In this document: piece by piece, positions 1 to 6,438 of the stretch
Layout of the letters: each line of letters begins with the position of its first letter
Numbering within the stretch: the first letter of the stretch is position 1
From: M3007 sp964539805
GTDB taxonomy: Bacteria > Bacteroidota > Bacteroidia > Chitinophagales > Saprospiraceae
Assembly: GCA_964539805.1 (NCBI GenBank)
Contig: CAZIKN010000161.1
Span: forward strand, 1-11,473
DNA length: 11,473 nucleotides
Reading direction: 5' to 3'
Program-made: the position numbers and the translations under genes
Notes under the pieces: generated by a model
The model's database searches: none
The model's input: only the letters and a program-made list of their open reading frames with translations
Told to the model about the DNA's origin: nothing

Positions 1-661
1 AACAAATTTTGGGTAGGGAAAGTCTGTGACTACAGGGAGCAATGCAACAAAGCCCTAAAAAAGCAGTATTCAATCCTTCATCGGTCTGCGCAAAGTCTGG
101 TATGACGCTCAATCTGGTAGCGTTTTTGATGAAATATGTCCATCGGTCAATCGGCGTGACTAATTCGTGTATCTCCAAATTGAACTTTGGCAGTTGAATG
201 AAGGCAAACTGGATGTCTTTCAGCAGATGTTCATAAGTCTCTCTTTCAAGCATCAAATGATGCGTATTGTACTTGTCTCCCTCGCCAAATGGGAAGTCTA
301 AAATGCCGATAAAATAGGCGGGGTTTAATAAAGGATAGTCTTCGCCTGTGTCTATCTGCATAGAATAGTCGCGGGCAATGTAGTACTGAACTCGTTTATC
401 AAAACCCTTCTTGTCAGCCACTTGCATTTCCACGACGAATTTACGCCCTGACTGGTCCGTTGCGCGCACATCAAGAATGGTCGCTTTTTCCCCTGCTATG
501 CGCGGGAACTGGTAGGGGTTGGCCAGCGAAACACTCACTACTCGTTCGTCACCTTCCAATTGCAAGGCTGCGTTTAAAAAGGAGATAAGTGGAGCCGTTT
601 TTTGCTCGTTGCCAAATATTTTGCGAAAGGCGATGTCATTTTTGATGTCTGCAAAGTCCAT
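1..661 (-). CDS. Rpn-family PD-(D/E)XK nuclease / putative transposase, 3' end outside window or broken
   Basis: The frame opens with ATG at 661 (MDFADIKNDIAFRKIFGNEQ) and stays open for 220 codons to the window edge. The start, the LISFLNAAL segment and the spacing match the PD-(D/E)XK nuclease family transposase (Rpn, PF12784-like) proteins. The nuclease core is visible: D64 in TILDVRATD, then E78-x-Q80 in FVVEMQ, with the usual glycine turn between. Known Rpn relatives are DNA endonucleases that promote RecA-independent recombination; nuclease activity here is inferred. After residue about 205 (LNTAF) the sequence no longer looks like the family, which usually continues with a charged helix. 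That change falls at position about 57, where an IS-like end may begin, so the gene may be cut by an insertion. A good Bacteroidetes promoter lies directly upstream (679-710). No attC separates it from the gene at 760-1320. Confidence 0.8.
   Translation of the reverse strand, partial: MDFADIKNDIAFRKIFGNEQKTAPLISFLNAALQLEGDERVVSVSLANPYQFPRIAGEKATILDVRATDQSGRKFVVEMQVADKKGFDKRVQYYIARDYSMQIDTGEDYPLLNPAYFIGILDFPFGEGDKYNTHHLMLERETYEHLLKDIQFAFIQLPKFNLEIHELVTPIDRWTYFIKNATRLSVIPDFAQTDEGLNTAFLGLCCIAPCSHRLSLPKIC
35..55. other. Possible IS terminus interrupting the Rpn gene
   Basis: On the minus strand this reads GGGCTTTGTTGCATTGCTCC and onward, which recalls terminal inverted repeats of IS5/IS903-type elements (GGCTTTGTTG...). 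It begins where the Rpn protein stops resembling its family. Only one end would be in the window and no transposase can be read, so this is a weak call based on remembered IS ends. Confidence 0.25.
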
Positions 662-678
662 AAACTAAGTTTGTAGTG

Positions 679-710
679 CAAAAATATGACTAACATGGGG
701 CTCGATCAAA
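679..710 (-). promoter_or_regulatory. Bacteroidetes sigma-ABfr-type promoter of the Rpn gene
   Basis: Read on the minus strand, TTTG (710-707) is followed after 20 bases by TATTTTTG (686-679). This fits the TTTG / TAnnTTTG consensus of the Bacteroidetes primary sigma factor. The ATG at 661 lies 17 bases beyond the -7 box, which leaves a short leader of about 10 nt. The Rpn gene is therefore probably transcribed independently of the gene before it. Confidence 0.6.
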
Positions 711-759
711 AAAAATTTAGACACCCATCTTAAGGAGCAATTTTTGAGATCGTAAATTA

Positions 760-1320
760 TTACTCCATCCATTTAATTATTTTACTATGACTGTATTCTG
801 CAATTAAAACAGCAAGAATTAGTGTTAGAATAAAATTAAATAACCCTAAAATCCTGTAATGCGTGTAAATAATATTAACCAATAAAGCGATGCCATTATT
901 CTGTTGGACAGTTCTTGGTCGTAGATATAAATCTTTAGTGTCTTTTGGATCAATATAAGGTATAATTTCTGACATTTCTTGAAATAACGGGTATTTGTCT
1001 GGAAAAAGCCAATAAGTCAAATAGGCAGCACCTAAAAGCAAGAAGGCAAAAAGGCCCAAAACATTGCCCAGACCGTCGCCTGTAGATATAGCATTTCCTA
1101 ATATGCTATTTCTAATTTTCTGGGAATATATCAGCAAGAAGCCCATCCCAAGCACAAAAGAGGTGGGAAAAATCAGTTTAAAATAATCCCAAAAGCCGAA
1201 TGCCGCTAATATCTCATTTGGCAATTCAGGGATTTTAAAAACTTTGTTTAAAAAAACTTGAACGACAGATAAAATGAATACTTTGACAAAACCGTCTAAT
1301 GAATAGTTGTTGTCTTCCAT
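760..1320 (-). CDS. Four-TM membrane protein of unknown function
   Basis: The protein is 186 aa from the ATG at 1320 (MEDNNYSLDG). The open frame runs on upstream to 1479, but those 53 codons lie in the end of the inserted IS, so the shorter start is chosen. Hydrophobic segments at about residues 10-28, 47-66, 83-106 and 150-174 suggest four membrane helices, with a polar loop (about 107-140) between the third and fourth. I recognise no family. It is the first gene after the attC core restored by removing the IS at 1348-3099 (GTTGGGC, 1346-1340), only about 20 nt from that core, so it heads its own cassette. The insertion cuts it off from cassettes upstream, so any expression must come from IS read-through or a promoter I cannot see. 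No attC is visible after it. Confidence 0.75.
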   Translation of the reverse strand: MEDNNYSLDGFVKVFILSVVQVFLNKVFKIPELPNEILAAFGFWDYFKLIFPTSFVLGMGFLLIYSQKIRNSILGNAISTGDGLGNVLGLFAFLLLGAAYLTYWLFPDKYPLFQEMSEIIPYIDPKDTKDLYLRPRTVQQNNGIALLVNIIYTHYRILGLFNFILTLILAVLIAEYSHSKIIKWME

Positions 1321-1347
1321 ATTTTTATAGTTTTTTATCGCCCAACG

Positions 1348-1362
1348 CAGGCCGTTAAAAAA
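1348..1362. repeat. Left terminal inverted repeat of the long IS copy
   Basis: It reads CAGGCCGTTAAAAAA and is the exact complement of 3085-3099. The run of A continues to 1364. Confidence 0.9.
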
Positions 1363-1382
1363 AAACCCCACTACCCCAATTT

Positions 1383-3032
1383 TCAAGCCCGTAATTCTCC
1401 CCCGCAGGCTGCCATTGCCTCTCTGCCGAAGGCCACGCTGCAACCCAACAATCCCGGACTGCCCAAAAAAGTGGCGCACAAGGGCTTACAACTGCGCAAA
1501 TATATAAAATTTTGTTGTTTTATCAACTTTTTTAAGCCTTCGGTGCCCAAAATATTGATGGCACGGCGCAGGTTGTACGTCAGGCACACCATGGCGTACT
1601 CCGCATTCACCTTTTCCCGGCCCTTCAGCAGGGTGTAATAGAAGCCCCAACTGCGCTTCACCGTGCCGAAGGGATGTTCCACAATGGCTTGCCGTCGCTT
1701 GTAGGTGGCCCGGCCGTTGATCACTCGCTTGCGGTTGTCTATGCGTGCCTACTCATAAATGTTGCGCTCTATGTGCCGCCCGTGCCTTGTCTGCACGTTC
1801 TGGTCCGACAGGCAGGAAGCCTCGTAAGGGCAGTTGGCACACACCGGCCAGGGAAGGGAATAGCGCCTGAAGCGGCTCTGTACGCTGCCGTTCCGGCCCC
1901 GCTTTTCATAGACCGTCCCATTGGTGGTCAACTGCCTGTTTGCCGGACATACATATACATCCCCCTCCGCGTCATACACAAAGTCGTCGTTGCGGAAGCC
2001 CGGCGGGCGATCCTTGTAACTTTGATCGGGGAAGGCCACGTAGGTCACGATCCCTTTCTCGGCGCAAAGGTGCAACTGCTCGCTGTCGTGGTAGCCCTTG
2101 TCGGCCAGCAGTGTCATTGAGTCAATACCCAATATATCCCTGGCCCGGATGGCCATTTCCGACAACAGGTCACTGTCCGGGCGGTTTTCCGCCTCATAGT
2201 CCACGATCAGGCAGTGTTTGTCGTCCACCACCGCCTGCAGGTTGTAGCACACATCCGTGTGCCCCAGGTTGTTGGTCGCCATCGAGCGGGCATCAGGGTC
2301 GGTCAGGGATACCTGCTGGCAGTTGGGGTCGCTCAGGCGAGCAGCCTCGATCAGGGACTTGAGCGCCTCCAGTTTCAGGATGCGCTGCTGGGCCTCTTCC
2401 ATGCCGCCCAGAAGGGCATCGGGATCAAGGTCGGGACGCTTGCCCTCCCGCTCCTGGCGGTCGGCCAGATCCAGCGCGGCGGCGTAATCGTCAAACTTGT
2501 TCTGGTGGTGTTCTATCCTTTTGTCTATCTTATCCTCCGAAATATTGTTCTTTTTGCTGTTCTGGGCCCGTATCTTGGTGCCATCCAGCGCATTGTGCTC
2601 CCCCCCGAACAGGTCGCCGCCCTTCAGTATGCGGTTGAAAAGCCGGAACACCTCGCGAAGGGCCTTGCGGTGGGGCTTGACGCTGCGGAAATTGCAGATG
2701 GTCACAAAACAGGGCAACTGATCCTCCGTCAGCCAGCGCAGCTCAATATTCCGACGGCACTCCACTTCCAGTCTCCGCGAGGAGCGGATGCGGTTGAAAT
2801 AGCCGTACAGGTATATCTTGAGCAGCACCTTGGGGTGATACGGTGGGCGGCCGCAGGCAGAGGCCTCCACATGCAGAAAGCCCAGCGCCGACAGGTCAAG
2901 GGAATCCACAAAAACATCTGTCACCCAGACGGGGTCATCGGGGCCGATCAGGTCGTCCCAGCACAGGTATTGGCGCTCCTGCCGCGGTATTCCGGTAATA
3001 TGTCCCATACGCGGTATTTTTTGTGCCGGCAA
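1383..3032 (-). pseudogene. IS1182-family transposase with in-frame amber stop
   Basis: The single frame would encode 549 aa from TTG at 3032 (or ATG at 3008) to the stop at 1383. It is interrupted only by TAG at 1749-1751 (codon 428, after RNIYE). Reading resumes in the same frame with ARIDNRKRVINGRATYKRRQ, so this is one nonsense mutation and not a frameshift. The family is recognised from the N-terminal IS1182-type domain (GRPPYHPKVLLKIYLYGY) and the blocks ALDGTKI, SMTLLADKGYH and VEHPFGTVKR. These supply the likely DDE triad D150, D311 and E452. A cysteine-rich stretch (VCANCPYEASC, about 397-407) lies between the last two. The stop removes the catalytic glutamate, so without suppression the product should be inactive in transposition. 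Confidence 0.88.
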
Positions 3033-3084
3033 ATAGGAAAATTTTTTTGATGGTGTGCAAGGTTTTTAGGGGCAGCTGGGGAGG

Positions 3085-3099
3085 TTTTTTAACGGCCTG
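3085..3099. repeat. Right terminal inverted repeat of the long IS copy
   Basis: It reads TTTTTTAACGGCCTG, the exact complement of the left end at 1348-1362. It lies on the transposase start side, with ACG directly outside it. Confidence 0.9.
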
Positions 3100-3161
3100 A
3101 CGGTTGGCTGCCACGCAGCCGCCGCGCTTAGCGGTTGGTTGCTGGGGCTGCATTGTTTGCT
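3100..3161 (-). repeat. attC-like cassette recombination site A, split by the IS
   Basis: On the minus strand the site opens with AAC-AAT-GCAGCC (R'' at 3161-3155, then spacer and L'') and closes with GGCAGCC-AAC-CGT at the IS border. The arms pair imperfectly (GCAGCC with GGCAGC, and further GC-rich pairs). The rest of the core lies across the IS, so joining at the ACG repeat gives GTTGGGC (1346-1340), a complete GTTRRRY box. The site starts 14 bp after the stop of the gene at 3176, the usual place for attC in a cassette. It is the least symmetric of the five, so its limits are approximate. Confidence 0.7.
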
Positions 3162-3175
3162 GTCTATGTTTATTG

Positions 3176-3484
3176 TCAATCTTTTAAATTTCCTCTTGGT
3201 CGTTGACCATGTTTTTCTTTATAGGCTTGGATATGTTCACTTTCAATACGCTTTGCTTCTTTCCGCCCCGGAATATCGTGAATAAGGATGCGCGTAAAAA
3301 ATCTGGCCCAATTGTCAATCAGGTTGGCAAACCGCAATTGTACGCGCATCCTTTTTGACATCCCATCTTTTTTACTGATTGGCCCGCTGCTAATCCCATA
3401 TTTAAACGTGTCATAGTCAACTTTATCAACTATCTCATAGAGGTGTTGAAGTTCCTCGCTATCGTCAGAGTTCTTGTGAGGCAT
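3176..3484 (-). CDS. Small protein resembling a GIY-YIG-type toxin module
   Basis: The protein is 102 aa from the ATG at 3484, beginning 3 nt after the stop of the DUF4240 gene, so the two are probably co-translated. The pattern LYEIVDKVDYDTFKYGISS, then QLRF, then a GRKEAKRIESEHIQAY helix and HGQRPRGN at the end recalls stand-alone or C-terminal GIY-YIG (URI-like) nuclease modules of polymorphic toxins. In those, KYGI follows the first strand, an arginine and a glutamate (here possibly R79 and E81 of RIESE) contribute to catalysis, and the chain often ends P-x-GN. This assignment rests on pattern memory and is uncertain. No signal peptide or membrane segment is seen. It is the last gene of its cassette. 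Confidence 0.6.
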   Translation of the reverse strand: MPHKNSDDSEELQHLYEIVDKVDYDTFKYGISSGPISKKDGMSKRMRVQLRFANLIDNWARFFTRILIHDIPGRKEAKRIESEHIQAYKEKHGQRPRGNLKD

Positions 3485-3487
3485 GAT

Positions 3488-4060
3488 TTATTGCGTTAAT
3501 TGCCAGCCTGACTTATTACTTTGGGTTTCGTAGTTATAAGTCGGCATATAATTAAATGGAACCTTCATCTTCATTTCAAACGCATCGTCTGCAAGGTAAA
3601 GTAATGGTTCAAAAACAATATCTTCTGGCATCTTGGCAGGGTCATTTAACACCTTTTCGTAATAATCTTTTCCTTCCGCAATCACGGCGCAACGGGCGTA
3701 CAAAAAGTCATCAGCAGAAATAAAGTTGTCTGGCTCATTGGCCGCGTAAATGGTGGCGTGCGCTCGCGTATCCAATTGATATAATTTCTCAGACACTTTG
3801 TCGGCAAAAAGGCAAATGCCCGCTACTGGCATTTTAGCAAGTGCCTTCACTGCGGGTGCAACCTTTTGCTCGCTACCTTTTTTTGACCAGTCAATCTTAT
3901 CAATAATACGCCAAAAGTCATCCTCGGAGAATAAATCATCTGCCGGAGACTTATCTTGAAGTCGGATTTCAACCTCGGTAGCCTTACCGAATTTTTGCTT
4001 CAAGTCGTTGATAAACTGACTACTTAGGTCATTTAAACTAACGTTTAGTACCGTTGTCAT
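3488..4060 (-). CDS. DUF4240 domain protein
   Basis: The protein is 190 aa. After a short N-terminal strand-helix segment (MTTVLNVSLNDLSSQF, about residues 1-35) comes the DUF4240 signature from about residue 47: DDFWRIIDKIDWSKKG, then VKALAKMPVAGICLFADKVSEKLYQLD, and FISADDFLYARCAVIAEGKDYYEKVL with an FEPLLYLADDAFEMK ending. The biochemical role of DUF4240 is unknown. The partner at 3176-3484 starts 3 nt later. A promoter (-7 box at 4082-4089) lies in the long cassette leader. If the partner is a nuclease toxin, this protein is the natural candidate for its neutraliser, but that is inference from gene order alone. The protein is soluble, with no membrane segment. Confidence 0.85.
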   Translation of the reverse strand: MTTVLNVSLNDLSSQFINDLKQKFGKATEVEIRLQDKSPADDLFSEDDFWRIIDKIDWSKKGSEQKVAPAVKALAKMPVAGICLFADKVSEKLYQLDTRAHATIYAANEPDNFISADDFLYARCAVIAEGKDYYEKVLNDPAKMPEDIVFEPLLYLADDAFEMKMKVPFNYMPTYNYETQSNKSGWQLTQ

Positions 4061-4081
4061 GTCAAAACTGTTTTATTCATG

Positions 4082-4089
4082 CAAATATA
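4082..4089 (-). promoter_or_regulatory. Promoter -7 box upstream of the DUF4240 pair
   Basis: Minus-strand TATATTTG fits the Bacteroidetes -7 consensus TAnnTTTG and ends 21 bases before the ATG at 4060. A TTTG occurs only 11 bases upstream, which is too close, and no clear -33 box at the normal 17-23 base spacing is seen. The -7 call is therefore moderate. Confidence 0.5.
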
Positions 4090-4261
4090 GATACTTTTTT
4101 CAAATGGAAAGCAGGGATGCCGCATAAAGTTACCCCTATCAAGCAAATCGTTCCAACTTATAGTTGTCCTTCATCAAGGCAGATTTGCTCTTTTTATCCG
4201 TATTTGCCAGTTCGAATAGTCCAAAGTCTCATTTGTTTTATGTTTTTTGATCTGAAGTCAC
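4090..4261 (-). other. Long cassette leader between attC B and the DUF4240 gene
   Basis: About 170 bp lie between the attC core at 4262-4268 and the promoter of the 4060 gene. I find no coding frame with support on either strand. The stretch probably holds only upstream promoter sequence. It is unusually long next to the other cassette leaders, which run from about 40 to about 105 nt. Confidence 0.4.
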
Positions 4262-4326
4262 AGCGAACGGGAGCATGGACTACGTGGCGACGTTTAGGAG
4301 CCATGATAGGCCATGCAGAGTTCTCA
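4262..4326 (-). repeat. attC-like cassette recombination site B, intact
   Basis: This 65-bp palindrome reads on the minus strand TGAGAAC (R''), TCT spacer, GCATGG (L''), then a paired arm (CTATCATGGC with GCCACGTAG) and a short loop. It ends CCATGC (L'), TCCC spacer and GTTCGCT (R'). GCATGG/CCATGC pairs perfectly, AAC pairs with GTT, and the 3-versus-4-base unpaired spacer is typical of attC. It follows the stop of the gene at 4365 by about 40 bp. It is shorter than sites C, D and E and lacks their shared loop sequence. Confidence 0.78.
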
Positions 4327-4364
4327 CTCATTAGTAGCAAAGTAAGTTTAAGGGAATCAAGTTA

Positions 4365-5075
4365 TCAAAAATTCAAGGAGTCTTCAACTCCATTATTTTC
4401 AGATTTCTTACTTTTTTTCTTGATAAAACGATTTCTTTCCTCTCTTAAATCTGTAGTCATTCGGTAAAGCCTATTGGCTCTTTTCATCATGTCTCTATTA
4501 ATAAATACCATAACTGGTATTCTTTCTCTTAGCCAACATGCTAATCCGCATGGGTTAAATGCATAAAACAACATTGTTATTGCGTGTCCCAAAAAGGGTA
4601 ATATTCCTAATGTAGTTAGACCTGCTAATATAGCATTGCTATCTGATAGGTTTATACCTGGCAACGAAGTTGAAAACAAAAAATTAAAAATAGTGTAAAA
4701 TAGAAAACCAAACACCATGCCTACGCCTGGAAGGCCAAGTAGTAGAAATATGTAAAGCCAAAATTTAGAAGGCTGCTCAATCTGCCCACTCGTAATATTT
4801 TCATAAAAACCATCTTTATATGATATTTTTTTGAAAGGTCCTACACAAAGTGAAGCAATTCTCCTATCAGTTAGGCAACAAAAACTATGAAATCCGACAT
4901 ACCCAAAACCAAAATATCCATAATATCCAGTATGATGAATTGTCTCATCTTCTGATAAAAATTGATCAAAAATAGTGTCAATTGCCTCAGTATCATCTTG
5001 GGTAGCTCGTTGAAGCAAAGAACCAGACACTATTATCCTACTATCTGTAGTCGTCTCGTTTATTTTTTTCTCCAT
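4365..5075 (-). CDS. Membrane protein with PH-like segment, partner of the TIR protein
   Basis: The protein is 236 aa from the ATG at 5075, beginning 6 nt after the stop of the TIR gene. Residues about 45-95 (ETIHHTGYYGYFGFGYV... then CLTDRRIASL... and YKDGFYENITS) have the strand pattern and the LTDRRI motif seen in bacterial PH-like domains. Two long hydrophobic regions follow, about 105-132 and 148-172, the second ending in CGLAC. The C-terminus (about 190-236) is charged and lysine/arginine rich, probably cytoplasmic. I know no exact family. The tight spacing with a TIR gene inside one cassette suggests a two-gene module in which this could be the membrane sensor or effector. That role is inferred. 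Confidence 0.82.
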   Translation of the reverse strand: MEKKINETTTDSRIIVSGSLLQRATQDDTEAIDTIFDQFLSEDETIHHTGYYGYFGFGYVGFHSFCCLTDRRIASLCVGPFKKISYKDGFYENITSGQIEQPSKFWLYIFLLLGLPGVGMVFGFLFYTIFNFLFSTSLPGINLSDSNAILAGLTTLGILPFLGHAITMLFYAFNPCGLACWLRERIPVMVFINRDMMKRANRLYRMTTDLREERNRFIKKKSKKSENNGVEDSLNF

Positions 5076-5081
5076 TGTGAA

Positions 5082-5657
5082 TTAAATTTTATTTTTAAAC
5101 ACTGTTTTTATTTTTTCAAACAGACTATTAGGGTCTTTATCCCAATCGTCCGGGGCAATCTCTTGTTTTATTTTTTTTAAAGGCTTATCTTTTTTGGATG
5201 ATTTATTCTCACTTAAAATTAAGCACTTTATTTTTTCGCATATGCCACTCAGTATCTGGTTCTGCTCATGTTCTTGAAAAACATCAAGAGGTAATTTAGG
5301 ATTATTTGCAGCTTTGTAATTGATTAGATCAGATTCTTGATAAAGGCATGAACTGATAGCAATCCAAAAAATTACAAGGTTTTGATCTTTCTCTCTCCTA
5401 ATTATTTTAGGAAGCTCTGCGGAAATAATATATTCATTCGCAAGAAAGTTTGGAGAAACTAATAGAAGCGCAATTTCTGCACATTCAATTGCGCAATCAA
5501 TCTCTTTTTGCCAGTCAGATCCGGCTTGAACCAAACTGTTATCCCAGTAACTAATTTTTAAGGAACGTGTTAATGGGTCTAAAAAAGTATGCAACTTGTC
5601 AAGCCATAATTTATCTTGTTGACTATAACTTATGAAAAGTTTGCTTTTTTGTTGCAT
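5082..5657 (-). CDS. TIR-domain protein, likely NAD-directed immune effector
   Basis: The protein is 191 aa. A TIR domain fills residues 5-148: box 1 KLFISYSQQDKLWLDKL (about 6-22), WDNSLVQAGSDWQKEIDCAIECAEIALLLVSPNFL (38-72), then EYIISAELPKII. E81, in SAEL, sits where the catalytic glutamate of NAD-cleaving TIR domains is found. The C-terminus (about 150-191) is lysine rich and has no recognised domain. There is no membrane segment. Bacterial TIR proteins commonly act in phage defence by degrading NAD+ or making cyclic ADP-ribose signals. Here the activity is inferred from the conserved residue. It is the first gene of its cassette and is followed at 6 nt by the membrane protein. The deleted IS copy has inserted about 55 bp upstream and may have changed its expression. 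Confidence 0.9.
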   Translation of the reverse strand: MQQKSKLFISYSQQDKLWLDKLHTFLDPLTRSLKISYWDNSLVQAGSDWQKEIDCAIECAEIALLLVSPNFLANEYIISAELPKIIRREKDQNLVIFWIAISSCLYQESDLINYKAANNPKLPLDVFQEHEQNQILSGICEKIKCLILSENKSSKKDKPLKKIKQEIAPDDWDKDPNSLFEKIKTVFKNKI

Positions 5658-5716
5658 AGGTGATTAGATTTTACCTGTATTGTATATCGATATTTTCCTC
5701 ATAATTGATGAGAACG

Positions 5717-5731
5717 CAGGCTGTTAAAAAA
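5717..5731. repeat. Left terminal inverted repeat of the short IS copy
   Basis: CAGGCTGTTAAAAAA differs by one base from the long copy's end. Confidence 0.85.
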
Positions 5732-5749
5732 CCCCCACTACCCCATTTT

Positions 5750-6371
5750 TCAGGCCCGTAATCCTCCCTCACAGGCCGCCATTGCCTCCCTGCCGAAGGC
5801 CACGCTGCGGCCCAAAAATCCCGGACTGCCCAAAAAAGTGGCGCACAAGGGCTTACAACTGCGCAAATATAGTAATAACTGTTGTTTTATCAACTTTTTC
5901 AGGCCTCCGGCACCCAAAATATTAATGGCACGGCGCAGGTTGTACGTCAGGCACACCATGACGTACTCCGCATTCACCTTTTCCCGGCTTTGTCCGGGAT
6001 GAGTTACGATTTACCAGTGGTACACATTTGGTGATTAGTGTCACATAACAGGGCAACTGATCCTCCGTCAGCCAGCGCAGCTCAATATTCCGACGGCACT
6101 CCACTTCCAGTCTCCGCGAGGAGCGGATGCGGTTGAAATAGCCGTACAGGTATATCTTGAGCAGCACCTTGGGGTGATACGGTGGGCGGCCGCAGGCAGA
6201 GGCCTCCACATGCAGAAAGCCCAGCGCCGACAGGTCAAGGGAATCCACAAAAACATCTGTCACCCAGACGGGGTCATCGGGGCCGATCAGGTCGTCCCAG
6301 CACAGGTATTGGCGCTCCTGCCGCGGTATTCCGGTAATATGTCCCATACGCGGTATTTTTTGTGCCGGCAA
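5750..6371 (-). pseudogene. Truncated IS1182-family transposase remnant
   Basis: The N-terminal 111 codons (TTG at 6371 or ATG at 6347, MPAQKIPRMG to LTEDQLPCYVT) are intact and equal the start of the long copy. The frame then enters 51 bases of unrelated sequence. The far part (5750-5986) encodes only the C-terminal tail (KVNAEYVMVCLTYNLRRAINIL and onward), in a different frame. All three catalytic residues are lost. Confidence 0.88.
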
Positions 6372-6423
6372 ATAGGAAAATTTTTTTGATGGTGTGAAAG
6401 GTTTTTAGGGGCAGCTGGGGAGG

Positions 6424-6438
6424 TTTTTTAACGGTCTG
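6424..6438. repeat. Right terminal inverted repeat of the short IS copy
   Basis: TTTTTTAACGGTCTG differs by one base from the long copy's right end and pairs with 5717-5731 with one mismatch site. Confidence 0.85.

Larger units (their letters stand above)
1348..3099 (-). mobile_element. IS1182-family insertion sequence, long copy, inserted in an attC core
   Basis: The element is 1752 bp and bounded by perfect 15-bp inverted repeats (CAGGCCGTTAAAAAA at 1348-1362; its complement at 3085-3099). A 3-bp ACG repeat flanks it (1345-1347 and 3100-3102). The ends are confirmed by the second copy at 5717-6438, because similarity between the two copies stops at exactly these positions. It carries a single transposase gene broken by one stop codon. 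Removing the element and one ACG joins the attC arm at 3103-3161 to CGTTGGGC on the minus strand, which restores a GTTRRRY core. The IS is therefore in the recombination site of a gene cassette, oriented with the cassette genes. Confidence 0.9.
5717..6438 (-). mobile_element. IS1182-family insertion sequence, internally deleted copy, inserted in an attC core
   Basis: This 722-bp derivative of the element at 1348-3099 keeps both ends (CAGGCTGTTAAAAAA at 5717-5731 and its near complement at 6424-6438) and an ACG repeat outside each end (5714-5716, 6439-6441). Positions 5717-5988 match 1348-1621 at roughly 90% by eye. Positions 6040-6438 match 2701-3099 with only three differences seen. Between them 1079 bp are replaced by 51 unrelated bases (5989-6039). 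It cannot make transposase but could be moved in trans. Removing it restores the minus-strand core GTCGTTCTCA of attC site C. Position and orientation within the attC are the same as for the long copy. Confidence 0.9.

Noticed and set aside
1321..1479. N-terminal extension of the four-TM protein to 239 aa
   Set aside because: The extra 53 codons are the terminal sequence of the inserted IS and are arginine/glycine-rich junk unlike the rest of the protein.
1383..1724. Separate 113-aa gene downstream of the transposase
   Set aside because: It is the C-terminal part of the same transposase, in the same frame after one stop codon, and contains the catalytic VEHPFG block. A two-ORF IS with frameshifting is excluded because the frame does not change.
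2214..3050. Long plus-strand open frame of 278 codons, with others at 1674-2120 and 1940-2362
   Set aside because: They lie antisense to the transposase, whose family motifs are clear. The GC-rich transposase codons keep the opposite strand open by chance.
4054..4467. Plus-strand open frame of 137 codons across the leader and attC B
   Set aside because: It runs through a promoter, an attC palindrome and the 3' end of a supported gene. Its composition is not protein-like.
6068..6256. 62-aa minus-strand frame repeated in both IS copies (also 2729-2917)
   Set aside because: It is an alternative frame inside the transposase N-terminal coding region, repeated only because the DNA is duplicated.
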